From: Candidatus Omnitrophota bacterium
GTDB taxonomy: Bacteria; Omnitrophota; Gorgyraeia; Gygaellales; Profunditerraquicolaceae
Assembly: GCA_028715415.1 (NCBI GenBank)
Contig: JAQURX010000013.1
Span: forward strand, 1-50,672
Length of the DNA: 50,672 nt
Direction: 5' to 3'
The translations under genes were made by a program, and so were the position numbers. The notes under the pieces are model-generated. The model was not told where the DNA came from. It worked only from the letters and a program-made list of their open reading frames with translations, and ran no database searches. Shown piece by piece: positions 16,272-24,594 of this stretch. Positions within the stretch are counted from its first letter, which is position 1. Every line of letters starts with the position of its first letter.

Positions 16272-17528
16272 TTACACCTTATCAGGATGTGTAATTACAC
16301 CCGTAACTGCCGAAGCAGCAGCTACAGCAGGATTAGATAAATATACGAAAGACTTTGGGCTTCCCATTCTTCCGATAAAATTTCGGTTAGTAGTTGCAAT
16401 CGCAACTTCACCTTCGGTTAAAATCCCAACATGCCCGCCAAGGCAAGGCCCGCAAGTAGGAGTTGAAAAAACTCCTCCTGCTTTAACAAAGATTTCCACC
16501 AAGCCCTCTTTCACAGCTTCCAGATAAATCTTCTGTGTTGCAGGAATAACAATTAATTTCAATCCCGGAGCAATTTTCTTGCCTTTTAATATTGAAGAAG
16601 CAATCCTTAGGTCTGAAATTCTTCCGTTTGTACACGAACCAATAACCACCTGATCAACTTTAATGTTGCTTAATTCGCTAACGCGTTTAGTGTTACTCGG
16701 CAGATGGGGGCAAGATACAATCGGCTCTAAATCGGAAACATCCCATTCATATACCTTCTCGTATCGCGCATCATCATCCGACTCGTAATATTTAGCTTTA
16801 CGCTTAAATTTAGAAACGTATTTTTTAGTAATTTCATCGGGTGCGATAAGGCCAGCCCTTGCGCCAGCTTCTATTGCCATATTTGACATGGAAAATCTAT
16901 TATCCATGCTTAGCTTTTCAATAACCGGGCCGCAAAATTCCATTATCTTATATAAAGCGCCGTCAACTCCAATTTTCCCGATAGTAAACAAAATCAAATC
17001 TTTCCCGCCGACCCATTTATTTAATTTTCCTTTATAAACAAACTTTATAGTCGGTGGAACTTTAAGCCAAATCTTTCCATCAACAAATGCGCGCGCAAGG
17101 TCAGTTGAGCCAATCCCCGTAGAATAACAGCCCAAAGCTCCATAGGTACAAGTATGCGAATCAGCTCCAATTACCAAATCTCCCGGCAGAACTAAACCTA
17201 ACTCAGGCAATAATGCATGCTCAATACCCATACAGCCAATTTCAAAATAATTCTTAATACCTTGCTCTTTGGCAAAATTAGCTAAAATCTTACATTGATT
17301 TGCACTCTTTAAGTCTTTTGCCGGGGCAAAATGATCCGGCACAAGCACGATTTTATTTTTATCAAAAACTTTCTTAAACCCTGCTTTCTTGAATTCTTCT
17401 ATCGCAATGGGCGCAGTAATATCATTACCCAAAGCTACATCAACTTTAGCTTCAATAAATTCACCCGGGGAAATAGACTTCTTGCCCGAATGATTCATTA
17501 ATATTTTTTCTGCTATTGTATAACCCAT
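16272..17528 (-). CDS. leuC: 3-isopropylmalate dehydratase large subunit
   Basis: Carries the 4Fe-4S cluster of isopropylmalate isomerase. At 418 residues it matches the shorter LeuC2 type. Cluster-binding cysteines are visible in [12 protein letters not shown] and [32 protein letters not shown] is the substrate-binding region. Homoaconitase-like members are close relatives, but pairing with leuD and leuB supports the leucine role. No clear ribosome-binding site is seen before the ATG; it follows fabF by 17 bases. Confidence 0.93.
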   Translation of the reverse strand: MGYTIAEKILMNHSGKKSISPGEFIEAKVDVALGNDITAPIAIEEFKKAGFKKVFDKNKIVLVPDHFAPAKDLKSANQCKILANFAKEQGIKNYFEIGCMGIEHALLPELGLVLPGDLVIGADSHTCTYGALGCYSTGIGSTDLARAFVDGKIWLKVPPTIKFVYKGKLNKWVGGKDLILFTIGKIGVDGALYKIMEFCGPVIEKLSMDNRFSMSNMAIEAGARAGLIAPDEITKKYVSKFKRKAKYYESDDDARYEKVYEWDVSDLEPIVSCPHLPSNTKRVSELSNIKVDQVVIGSCTNGRISDLRIASSILKGKKIAPGLKLIVIPATQKIYLEAVKEGLVEIFVKAGGVFSTPTCGPCLGGHVGILTEGEVAIATTNRNFIGRMGSPKSFVYLSNPAVAAASAVTGVITHPDKV

Positions 17529-17545
17529 TTTAGAAATTTAAGAAA

Positions 17546-18793
17546 TTAACCTTTGAATTTTTTTACAACGAGAGTAGCATTATGCCCGCCGAAACCTAAA
17601 GAATTAGACATGCAAACACTAACTTCTGCCTTACGGGCGGTGTTAGGAACATAATCGAGGTCGCATTCCGGGTCGGGATGTTCATAATTTATTGTAGGAG
17701 GGATTATCCCATCTTTTATTGCCAAACAACAAACTACAAATTCTACTCCTCCGGCTGCACCCAAAAGATGGCCGGTCATTGATTTAGTAGATGAAACCAT
17801 TACTTTCTTAGCATGAGCACCTAAAGCCAACTTTATAGCTAATGTCTCAACTTTATCATTTAATTTAGTGGAAGTTCCGTGCGCATTGACATAGGTGACC
17901 TCTTCCGGATTCAGATGCGCATCCTTTAATGAAATCTTCATAGCGCGCGCAGGGCCATCTCCAGTTGGCTCAGGGGCAGTCATATGATATCCATCGCAAG
18001 ACATGCCATATCCTGCCATTTCAGCATAAATATGCGCATTTCTTTTTTTGGCGTGTTCGTAAGTTTCTAAAACAACTATCCCGCATCCCTCTGCCATAAC
18101 AAAACCATCCCTGTCTCTTTCAAAAGGCCGCGATGCTTTCTGAGGTTCGTTATTGCGCGTTGAAAGTGCTTTTAACGCGCAAAATCCTCCAACACCAGTT
18201 GGGACAACAGAACTTTCTGTGCCTCCACAAATCATAACATCGGCATCGCCGCGGGCTAAAATCCTGAAAGCATCCCCAATAGAATGAGAGCCAGATGCAC
18301 AAGCAGTAGCAACGCAAGAATTAGGGCCTTTCAAGCCAAAAGTAATGCCGATCTGGCCTGCTGCTTCATTAACAATCAACATTGGAATCAAAAAAGGTGA
18401 TAATCGAGAAACACCTTTATTCAAATAAACGCTGTGTTCTTTCTCAATAATATCAAGCCCTCCGATACCAGAGCCGACAATAACACCAATCCTGTTTCTA
18501 TCTTCTTTATTCAAATCAATACCCGAATCTTTAATCGCCTGAAAAGTGCTTGCAACTGCAAACTGCACAAATCTATCCATGCGTTTGGTATCTTTAAGAG
18601 AGATTCCGTATAGCGCGGGTTCAAAAGTTTTCACCTCTGCGGCAATGCGAGAATCAAAGTTAACAGGATCAAAAGAAGTCAAAGGCCCAACACCGCTTTT
18701 TCCTTCTTTCATAGCCTTCCAAAAAGACGCAATATCATTCCCAACCGGAGTGATCACGCCTAAACCAGTAACAACTACTCTTTTCTCTTCCAT
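17546..18793 (-). CDS. fabF: Beta-ketoacyl-ACP synthase II
   Basis: Condensing enzyme for chain elongation. The 415-residue thiolase-fold protein starts RVVVTGLGVITPVG. VATACASGSHSIGDA holds the nucleophilic Cys near residue 164. The catalytic histidines lie in NAHGTSTKLND and STKSMTGHLLGAAGG. It follows acpP after a strong hairpin, so its dose relative to ACP may be set by partial termination. Confidence 0.97.
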   Translation of the reverse strand: MEEKRVVVTGLGVITPVGNDIASFWKAMKEGKSGVGPLTSFDPVNFDSRIAAEVKTFEPALYGISLKDTKRMDRFVQFAVASTFQAIKDSGIDLNKEDRNRIGVIVGSGIGGLDIIEKEHSVYLNKGVSRLSPFLIPMLIVNEAAGQIGITFGLKGPNSCVATACASGSHSIGDAFRILARGDADVMICGGTESSVVPTGVGGFCALKALSTRNNEPQKASRPFERDRDGFVMAEGCGIVVLETYEHAKKRNAHIYAEMAGYGMSCDGYHMTAPEPTGDGPARAMKISLKDAHLNPEEVTYVNAHGTSTKLNDKVETLAIKLALGAHAKKVMVSSTKSMTGHLLGAAGGVEFVVCCLAIKDGIIPPTINYEHPDPECDLDYVPNTARKAEVSVCMSNSLGFGGHNATLVVKKFKG

Positions 18794-18810
18794 ATGCTTT
18801 TATAAAATTT

Positions 18811-18835
18811 ACCCCGCTTAAAAGAAAAGCGGGGT
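18811..18835 (-). terminator. Hairpin between acpP and fabF
   Basis: ACCCCGCTT and AAGCGGGGT pair perfectly over an eight-base loop. Downstream on the minus strand the T content is only moderate, so partial termination or mRNA stabilisation of the abundant acpP message is likelier than a full stop. Confidence 0.6.
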
Positions 18836-18861
18836 AAAATAGCTATATTTTTTTTAAGAAA

Positions 18862-19101
18862 CTATTTATTTCCAGATTTTTCTTCAATGTACTTAACAGC
18901 ATCTCCAACGGTTGTAATCTTCTCTGCATCTTCATCTGGTATTTCAATACCAAACTCTTCTTCCAATGCCATGACTAATTCTACAGTATCCAAAGAATCG
19001 GCACCTAAGTCATCAACGAATGATGCCTCAGGAGTTACTTCTTCCGGTTTTACTCCCAGCTGTTCTGCTATTATTGATTTAACCTTATCTTGTACTGCCA
19101 T
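18862..19101 (-). CDS. acpP: Acyl carrier protein
   Basis: Small acidic carrier of acyl chains. The start at 19101 gives 79 residues beginning [17 protein letters not shown], preceded by GGAGG at good spacing; a longer frame starting at 19152 has no such support. [15 protein letters not shown] contains the phosphopantetheine serine. It lies between fabG and fabF, the classic arrangement. Confidence 0.97.
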   Translation of the reverse strand: MAVQDKVKSIIAEQLGVKPEEVTPEASFVDDLGADSLDTVELVMALEEEFGIEIPDEDAEKITTVGDAVKYIEEKSGNK

Positions 19102-19126
19102 TCTTTTTTCCTCCTTGTTATGAAAC

Positions 19127-19870
19127 TTATACCATAACCATTCCGCCGTCAACTACAATAGTTTGGCCGGTTATATAACTGGAATCTTCTGACGCCAAGA
19201 ATAAACAACACGCTGCAACATCTTCAGGCGTGCCAAACTTATCTAGCGGGATAACTTCCTTCATTTTCTGCTTTACTTCTTCAGGAAGCTTTGCCGTCAT
19301 TTCTGTCTGGATGAACCCAGGAGCAACCGCATTGACGTTTACGTTTCGTGAAGCCAGTTCTTTTGCCGTAGTTTTTGTAAGAGCAATTATCCCTGCTTTT
19401 GAAGCGGCGTAGTTTGCTTGTCCTGCATTTCCGATTATACCGATAATTGAGGCAATGTTAACTATCCTGCCGAATCTTGCTTTTATCATCGGTTTGGATA
19501 CAGCTTTTGTGCAATTAAATGTGCCTTTTAAATTCACATTTATGACTGCATCCCACTCTGGCTGGCCCATTCTTAACAAAAGATTATCTTTTGTTATCCC
19601 AGCATTGTTAACTAATATATCAACCTTTCCAAATTTGTCAAGAATTTTATTTATCGCTTCCTCTACTTTTGTAAAATCTGTCACATCCATCTGCAGCCCT
19701 AAGGTTTTCCTCCCTAAAGCTTCAATTTCAGCACAAGTTTTCTCGGCGTCTGCCGGATTTACATCAGCTATAACAATATCTGCGCCCTCTTGGGCAAATC
19801 GCATAGCAATAGCTCTTCCTATTCCTCTTGCTCCACCAGTAATTAAAGCTACTTTATCTTTAAGACGCAT
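19127..19870 (-). CDS. fabG: 3-oxoacyl-ACP reductase
   Basis: NADPH-dependent short-chain dehydrogenase reducing beta-ketoacyl-ACP. The 247-residue protein has [12 protein letters not shown] (cofactor), [14 protein letters not shown] and the catalytic YAASKAG motif near residue 150 with its preceding Ser. It ends [14 protein letters not shown], typical of FabG. Nothing unusual. Confidence 0.97.
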   Translation of the reverse strand: MRLKDKVALITGGARGIGRAIAMRFAQEGADIVIADVNPADAEKTCAEIEALGRKTLGLQMDVTDFTKVEEAINKILDKFGKVDILVNNAGITKDNLLLRMGQPEWDAVINVNLKGTFNCTKAVSKPMIKARFGRIVNIASIIGIIGNAGQANYAASKAGIIALTKTTAKELASRNVNVNAVAPGFIQTEMTAKLPEEVKQKMKEVIPLDKFGTPEDVAACCLFLASEDSSYITGQTIVVDGGMVMV

Positions 19871-19884
19871 ATACTAGCTCCTTC

Positions 19885-20793
19885 CTAAACAATAATATCT
19901 GCTTTTTTCTCTACTGTTTTAACTTCAGCATTAACATCTATTCGCCGCATAAGCCCTTTTAACACTTTACCCGGGCCGAATTCAATAAATTTACTTACTC
20001 CTGAATTTAATATGAATTTCATTGAATCTTCCCAAAGCACGCTTGAAGCAACCTGCTTAATCAAATTCTCTTCAATTTCAAATGCTGAGGCAACAGGCTT
20101 TCCGCTTACATTGCTAATAACGGGAATACGAGGAGCATTAATTTTAACGCTATCTAATTCTTTAGCCAGCTTTAAAGTAGCTCCTTTCATAAAAGAAGAG
20201 TGGAACGCACCGCTTACATCCAAAATAATAGCCATCCTTGCTCCAATTTCCTTGGCTAATTTTACTGCCTCCTCTATTCCAGAAGGGCTTCCGGATATCA
20301 CAATCTGTCCGGGGCAATTAATATTCGCTATTTCTGTATTAGTTTTTGCACAAACCTCTTTAACCTTAGAAAGATCAAGGCCAATCAGAGAAGCCATCTT
20401 ACCGGGATTCTTAAGCGCTTCTTCTTCCATGTATTCACCGCGGCGCCTTACCAGATAAATAGCATCTTCAAAACTAATCGCTCCAGCTGCAACCAACGCC
20501 GAGTACTCGCCTAAGCTTAACCCAGCAACAAACTTAACTTGTGCCTTGTCACTTGTGCCTTGTGCCTTATAAGCTTCCAAAGCAGCAATACTTGCCGCAA
20601 CAATCGCTGGCTGGCAATTTTTAGTCTTAGTAAGTTCTTCTTGCGGGCCTTCAAAACAAAGCTTGGATATTGAAAATCCTAAAACTTTGTCCGCCTTATC
20701 AAATACAGCCTTACTTTCGGGGAAAGACTCATAGAGGTCTTTGCCCATACCTATATATTGTGCGCCTTGCCCTGCAAAAAGATAAGCTACCAT
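19885..20793 (-). CDS. fabD: Malonyl-CoA:ACP transacylase with repeat-encoded loop
   Basis: Loads malonate onto ACP. The 302-residue protein starts YLFAGQGAQYIGMGKDL and has the nucleophile elbow GLSLGEYSALV; most homologues have GHSLGE, so Leu replaces the His next to the active serine. SGAFHSSFMK gives the catalytic His. Just before the elbow, YKAQGTSDKAQVKF is an unusual Lys/Gln-rich loop encoded by a heptamer array. Its 5' end overlaps the fabH stop. Confidence 0.95.
   Translation of the reverse strand: MVAYLFAGQGAQYIGMGKDLYESFPESKAVFDKADKVLGFSISKLCFEGPQEELTKTKNCQPAIVAASIAALEAYKAQGTSDKAQVKFVAGLSLGEYSALVAAGAISFEDAIYLVRRRGEYMEEEALKNPGKMASLIGLDLSKVKEVCAKTNTEIANINCPGQIVISGSPSGIEEAVKLAKEIGARMAIILDVSGAFHSSFMKGATLKLAKELDSVKINAPRIPVISNVSGKPVASAFEIEENLIKQVASSVLWEDSMKFILNSGVSKFIEFGPGKVLKGLMRRIDVNAEVKTVEKKADIIV
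20537..20569 (-). repeat. Heptamer array inside fabD
   Basis: Clearest copy of the family. On the minus strand the units AAGGCAC, AAGGCAC, AAGTGAC, AAGGCAC and AAG follow at exact seven-base steps. The array is read in frame and adds a hydrophilic loop before the FabD active-site serine. Confidence 0.85.
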
Positions 20794-21764
20794 TTAATAA
20801 CACAAGCTCCCGAAACAAGGCCCGCGCCAAAAGCGTCCAAAAGGACAATATCTCCTTTTTTGACTCTTCCTTCTTTAACTGCTTCGCACAAAGCTATGGC
20901 AGTTGACGCTGAAGACATATTGCCGTATCTTTCAATATTCAAATATATTTTGTCTTCCCCTAAACCTAATTTCTTTGCAACCGCCATAATAATCCGGGAA
21001 TTTGCTTGATGCGGTATGATTAAATTTACATCGGAGAATTTTAGATGGGCTTGTTTTAAAACAGTTTCTGCCGCTTCAGTCATACTTTTAACCGCTATCT
21101 TAAATAATTCATTGCCCTGCATCTTTATAAAATGCATCCTCTTAGCAACCGTTTCAGCTGTAGCAGGATGCTTTGAACCGCCTGCGGGAACATTTAACAA
21201 ATCAACCTTTGTCCCATCGCAGCCAAGATATGTTGAAATAATGCCGCCGCCATTTACTTCTGCCAACACAGCAGCTCCTGCTCCATCACCGAATAAAACA
21301 CAAGTATTCCTATCTTCCCAATCAGTTACGGAAGATAGCATCTCAGCTCCAATAACTAATGCATTTTTATAAGCACCCTGTGAGATAAATTGCTGCGCTA
21401 TAGATATAGCATAAACAAACCCTGCACAGGCTGCAGAAACATCAAAACATACTGCTTTCATCGCCCCAAGTTTTGCCTGCAAAATACAAGCTGTTGCAGG
21501 GAATTGCATATCTGGGGTTATTGTTGCGACGATAATTAATTCAATATCTTCCGGCTTTAATTTTGCATCCTCAATTGCTTCTTTAGCTGCCCCTAACCCT
21601 AAATCAGAAGTAACTTCATTCTTAGCAGCTAACCTTCTTTCTTTAATGCCGGTCCTGGTCGTAATCCATTCATCAGAAGTATCTACCATTTTCTCAAGGT
21701 CAGCATTAGTCAAAACCTTTTGAGGCAAATATTTTCCTAAACCGATTATCCCAACTTTTTTCAT
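20787..21764 (-). CDS. fabH: Beta-ketoacyl-ACP synthase III
   Basis: Starts fatty-acid synthesis by condensing acetyl-CoA with malonyl-ACP. The 325-residue protein has DVSAACAGFVYA with the catalytic Cys near residue 113, LIIPHQANSRI with the His, and a typical Asn loop (ERYGNMSSAS). It ends in TAG, again showing normal use of that stop. The order plsX-fabH-fabD-fabG-acpP-fabF is a widespread lipid operon. Confidence 0.97.
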   Translation of the reverse strand: MKKVGIIGLGKYLPQKVLTNADLEKMVDTSDEWITTRTGIKERRLAAKNEVTSDLGLGAAKEAIEDAKLKPEDIELIIVATITPDMQFPATACILQAKLGAMKAVCFDVSAACAGFVYAISIAQQFISQGAYKNALVIGAEMLSSVTDWEDRNTCVLFGDGAGAAVLAEVNGGGIISTYLGCDGTKVDLLNVPAGGSKHPATAETVAKRMHFIKMQGNELFKIAVKSMTEAAETVLKQAHLKFSDVNLIIPHQANSRIIMAVAKKLGLGEDKIYLNIERYGNMSSASTAIALCEAVKEGRVKKGDIVLLDAFGAGLVSGACVIKW

Positions 21765-21788
21765 TTATTTTACCTTAAGCTATTTGAC

Positions 21789-22796
21789 TCAGGCCTGTTT
21801 TTGATGAAGGGAACTTATTGCTTCCACGATCTTTTTGTTAACTTGCCTCTCTACTTCCTCTTTAGCTACCCTAATCGCGTTTTTTATCGCCCTTGCATGA
21901 GACCTGCCATGACCAATTATTACAACACCATTAACTCCTAATAAAGGAGCTCCACCAAATTCTGCATAATCCATCTCTTTTTTAAACTTAATAAATGTAT
22001 TCTTCAAAAGAAGGATGCCAATTTTTCCCAAGAGATTAGTTTTTAAAAGATGGCGTTTCAAAAATACCTGTATTGCTTCGGCAGTGCCTTCCGTAACCTT
22101 TAATGCAACATTCCCCACAAAGCCATCGCAAACAATTACATCACATTTACCTGTAAAAAGAGCCTTTCCTTCAATATTACCTATAAAATTAATATTACTT
22201 TTAGAAAGCAGCTCGTAAGTTTCTTTCACAAAACCAGTACCCTTGCTTTCTTCTTCGCCGACATTTAAAAGGCCAATACTTGGATTCTTGATATTAAATA
22301 TATTCTGCAAATAAGCGCTACCCATGATGCCGTATTGCAATAAATGTAACGGCTTAGCGTCAATATTCGCACCAACATCAACAATCAAAGAAATGCCTTT
22401 TACGGATGGCGTAACAATAGCTATGCCTGGCCTCTCGACTTCGGGAAGGAGCCCCAAAAATAAAGTTGCAGCACAGACAACCGCCCCGGTATTTCCGGCG
22501 CTAAAAAAAGCATCTCCCTTGCCTTCTTTAACTAAATTAATCCCTATTGAAATTGAAGAATTTCGTTTTTTGCGGACACTGACTGCCGGAGACTCATGCA
22601 TTTCAATTACTTCCGGAGCGTGATAAGTAGAGATTTTATCCTTAGGATAATTCTTCTTCTCTAAAAGCTGCTTTATCTTTGCCTCATCGCCTACAAGGAC
22701 AACTTCCGTATCATATTGATTAACTGCTTCCACAACGCCATCAATCACAACTTCCGGCGCGTGATCCCCTCCCATAGCATCAACTATAATCTTCAC
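21789..22796 (-). CDS. plsX: Phosphate acyltransferase PlsX
   Basis: Makes acyl phosphate from acyl-ACP for the PlsY route of phospholipid synthesis. The 335-residue protein starts IIVDAMGGDHAPEVVIDGV and carries KKRNSSISIGINLVKEG, SAGNTGAVV and DGFVGNVALKVTEG, all PlsX landmarks. It follows rpmF and yceD, a conserved bacterial order. Confidence 0.97.
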   Translation of the reverse strand: MKIIVDAMGGDHAPEVVIDGVVEAVNQYDTEVVLVGDEAKIKQLLEKKNYPKDKISTYHAPEVIEMHESPAVSVRKKRNSSISIGINLVKEGKGDAFFSAGNTGAVVCAATLFLGLLPEVERPGIAIVTPSVKGISLIVDVGANIDAKPLHLLQYGIMGSAYLQNIFNIKNPSIGLLNVGEEESKGTGFVKETYELLSKSNINFIGNIEGKALFTGKCDVIVCDGFVGNVALKVTEGTAEAIQVFLKRHLLKTNLLGKIGILLLKNTFIKFKKEMDYAEFGGAPLLGVNGVVIIGHGRSHARAIKNAIRVAKEEVERQVNKKIVEAISSLHQKQA

Positions 22797-22894
22797 GCCT
22801 AAACTCTCCTGTTAGTAATTACAATGATTAAAGATATTTTAGCGAAATTTATACTTTGCTTCTTATATCAAAGGATAAAATTAGCAGCTATAGT

Positions 22895-23098
22895 TTATTG
22901 CTTCTTGTGCTTCTTCTCTTTTACCTTAATCTCAATTACCTGCCTGCCGTCATAATAACCGCAGACCTTGCAAACCTGATGAGAAACTTTTGGTGTTTTG
23001 CATTGAGTACAAGGGACAAGAGTAGTCTTTGCTATCTTCCAATGCGTACGGCGCTTTCTGCCGCGCGTTGTTGAATGCCTTCTTTTAGGTAGTGCCAC
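22895..23098 (-). CDS. rpmF: 50S ribosomal protein L32
   Basis: Zinc-ribbon ribosomal protein. The 67 residues begin MALPKRRHSTTRGRKRRTHW. The zinc site is CTQCKTPKVSHQVCKVCGYY with two CxxC pairs. The tail is Lys-rich. It overlaps the yceD stop by 14 bases, as in many genomes where the two are coupled. Confidence 0.97.
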   Translation of the reverse strand: MALPKRRHSTTRGRKRRTHWKIAKTTLVPCTQCKTPKVSHQVCKVCGYYDGRQVIEIKVKEKKHKKQ

Positions 23099-23498
23099 AG
23101 GAACATCCTCCTTCGTTTAAATTCTTGCCACATTTTACACAAAGCCCTAAGCAATTTTCCTTGCAGAGGAACTTTATGGGATAACCTACGATTATCTCTT
23201 CTCTTATATCCGGATCAAGATCAATCTTTGATTCCGTCTTGCTCACCGGATAATTAAATTTTAATTCCCGATTCAAATCAATTTCAAATTCTTCCAGACA
23301 ACGGGCACAAACAGCATGAATCTTACCGGTTAGGTTTAAATCAACGCTAACCGCGTTACTTATCTTAGTTATAAACGCCCGCGCATTTATTAAACCCTGA
23401 TACTTAATTAAATCGGTTTCAAGGTCCAAATCCGAAGGATTAATTTTTTCAATTAATGTTAAGCCTTCAATCGGTATGCTATTTATATCTATCTTCAA
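23085..23498 (-). CDS. yceD: YceD/DUF177 family protein
   Basis: Family linked to 23S rRNA accumulation and almost always placed before rpmF. The 137-residue protein contains the VCARCLEEFEIDL block near its centre. It ends with a Cys-rich segment, LCKENCLGLCVKCGKNLNE, probably metal-binding. Biochemical function is not established beyond its role with ribosome assembly. Identification rests on the CxRC motif and the neighbour. Confidence 0.88.
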   Translation of the reverse strand: MKIDINSIPIEGLTLIEKINPSDLDLETDLIKYQGLINARAFITKISNAVSVDLNLTGKIHAVCARCLEEFEIDLNRELKFNYPVSKTESKIDLDPDIREEIIVGYPIKFLCKENCLGLCVKCGKNLNEGGCSCGTT

Positions 23499-23541
23499 GC
23501 CGCAAATCCCTTCTGATAAAAATTACAACTTTCCTTTAAAC

Positions 23542-24036
23542 TTATCCCTTAAGATTTCTTTTTAATTTCTTTTTCAGTTCCTTTTCCACGAAATCCGGCA
23601 CAAACCTGGATACATCTGCGCCTAAAGATGCTGCTTCTTTCAACAGTTTAGAGGAAAGATAGCTGTAGGATTCATGAGGCATGAGGAAGATTGTTTCTAC
23701 ATCTGAAGCAAGTTTCCTATTTGTCAAAGCCATCTGGAATTCATATTCAAAATCCGAAATCATGCGAAGCCCGCGGATTAACACTTTGGCTTTCTTTTTA
23801 CGGGCGAAATCTACAACTAAGCCGTCAAAATCAGTAATCTCAATCCCCGGCAAATCAACTGTTGCCTCCTTAAGCAATTTTACTCTTTCCTTAACGCTAA
23901 AAAGAGGTTTTTTATGGGGATTATGGGCAACTGCCACAATGACTTCCGAGAATATCTCTTGTGCTCTCTTAATAAGATCAATATGTCCGTAGGTAATCGG
24001 ATCAAATGTCCCCGGATAAATAGCTTTTTGGCACAT
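23542..24036 (-). CDS. coaD: Phosphopantetheine adenylyltransferase
   Basis: Fourth step of coenzyme A synthesis. The 164-residue protein has AIYPGTFDPITYGHIDLIKR (the T/HxGH nucleotidyltransferase motif), VLIRGLRMISDFEYEFQMA and SSKLLKEAASLGADVS. It follows rsmD, the common rsmD-coaD pair, and supplies the cofactor arm for the ACP encoded downstream. Confidence 0.97.
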   Translation of the reverse strand: MCQKAIYPGTFDPITYGHIDLIKRAQEIFSEVIVAVAHNPHKKPLFSVKERVKLLKEATVDLPGIEITDFDGLVVDFARKKKAKVLIRGLRMISDFEYEFQMALTNRKLASDVETIFLMPHESYSYLSSKLLKEAASLGADVSRFVPDFVEKELKKKLKRNLKG

Positions 24037-24050
24037 TAATTAACTATCCT

Positions 24051-24590
24051 TTAAGCTTTTCTATAGAAAGATAACACAGTATCGCCGTAAACAGCCTCTT
24101 TTATTAAAACCAGCTCTCCGTCTTCCTTGGGAAGCTGGTCTTTTTTAAAATGCTGAGCGACTATAAAACCATTGGGCGCTAATATATCACAAGGGCCTAA
24201 CATTTGCAAGGTTTTTTTTGCCAAGCCCTCATAATAAGGAGGATCAAAGAAAATAATATCAAATTGGCGTTTTTCCTTGCGCAGGATTTCTATTGTTTTC
24301 TGGGTATCCATAGGATACAAGTCGCAATTTTGGAGCTTAAGGCTAAGTATATTCCTTTTTATAGAACGCAGGCTTTCTTTGTTAAATTCAACCAAAGTAA
24401 CATGTTTGGCCCCTCTTGAAGCCGCTTCAAAGCCTACCGCACCAGTACCTGCGAAAAGCTCCAGGAAAGTCAGCCCTTCCATATCCCCTAAAATATCAAA
24501 TATGGCTTTCCTCACCTTATTCTGAGTCGGCCTTATGCCTTTTGGCATATGGATAACCATGTTTCTATATTTACCTGTAATTATTCTCAT
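24051..24590 (-). CDS. rsmD: 16S rRNA (guanine966-N2)-methyltransferase
   Basis: SAM-dependent methyltransferase of the small-subunit rRNA. The 179-residue protein begins MRIITGKYRN, has FLELFAGTGAVGFEA (SAM binding) and the catalytic FFDPPYYEGLA. It lies five bases after recG and before coaD. Confidence 0.95.
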   Translation of the reverse strand: MRIITGKYRNMVIHMPKGIRPTQNKVRKAIFDILGDMEGLTFLELFAGTGAVGFEAASRGAKHVTLVEFNKESLRSIKRNILSLKLQNCDLYPMDTQKTIEILRKEKRQFDIIFFDPPYYEGLAKKTLQMLGPCDILAPNGFIVAQHFKKDQLPKEDGELVLIKEAVYGDTVLSFYRKA

Positions 24591-24594
24591 ACCC

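Noticed and set aside
20537-20569. Heptamer arrays as a CRISPR array
   Set aside because: Units are only seven bases with no spacers and lie inside coding sequence; no cas genes are present.
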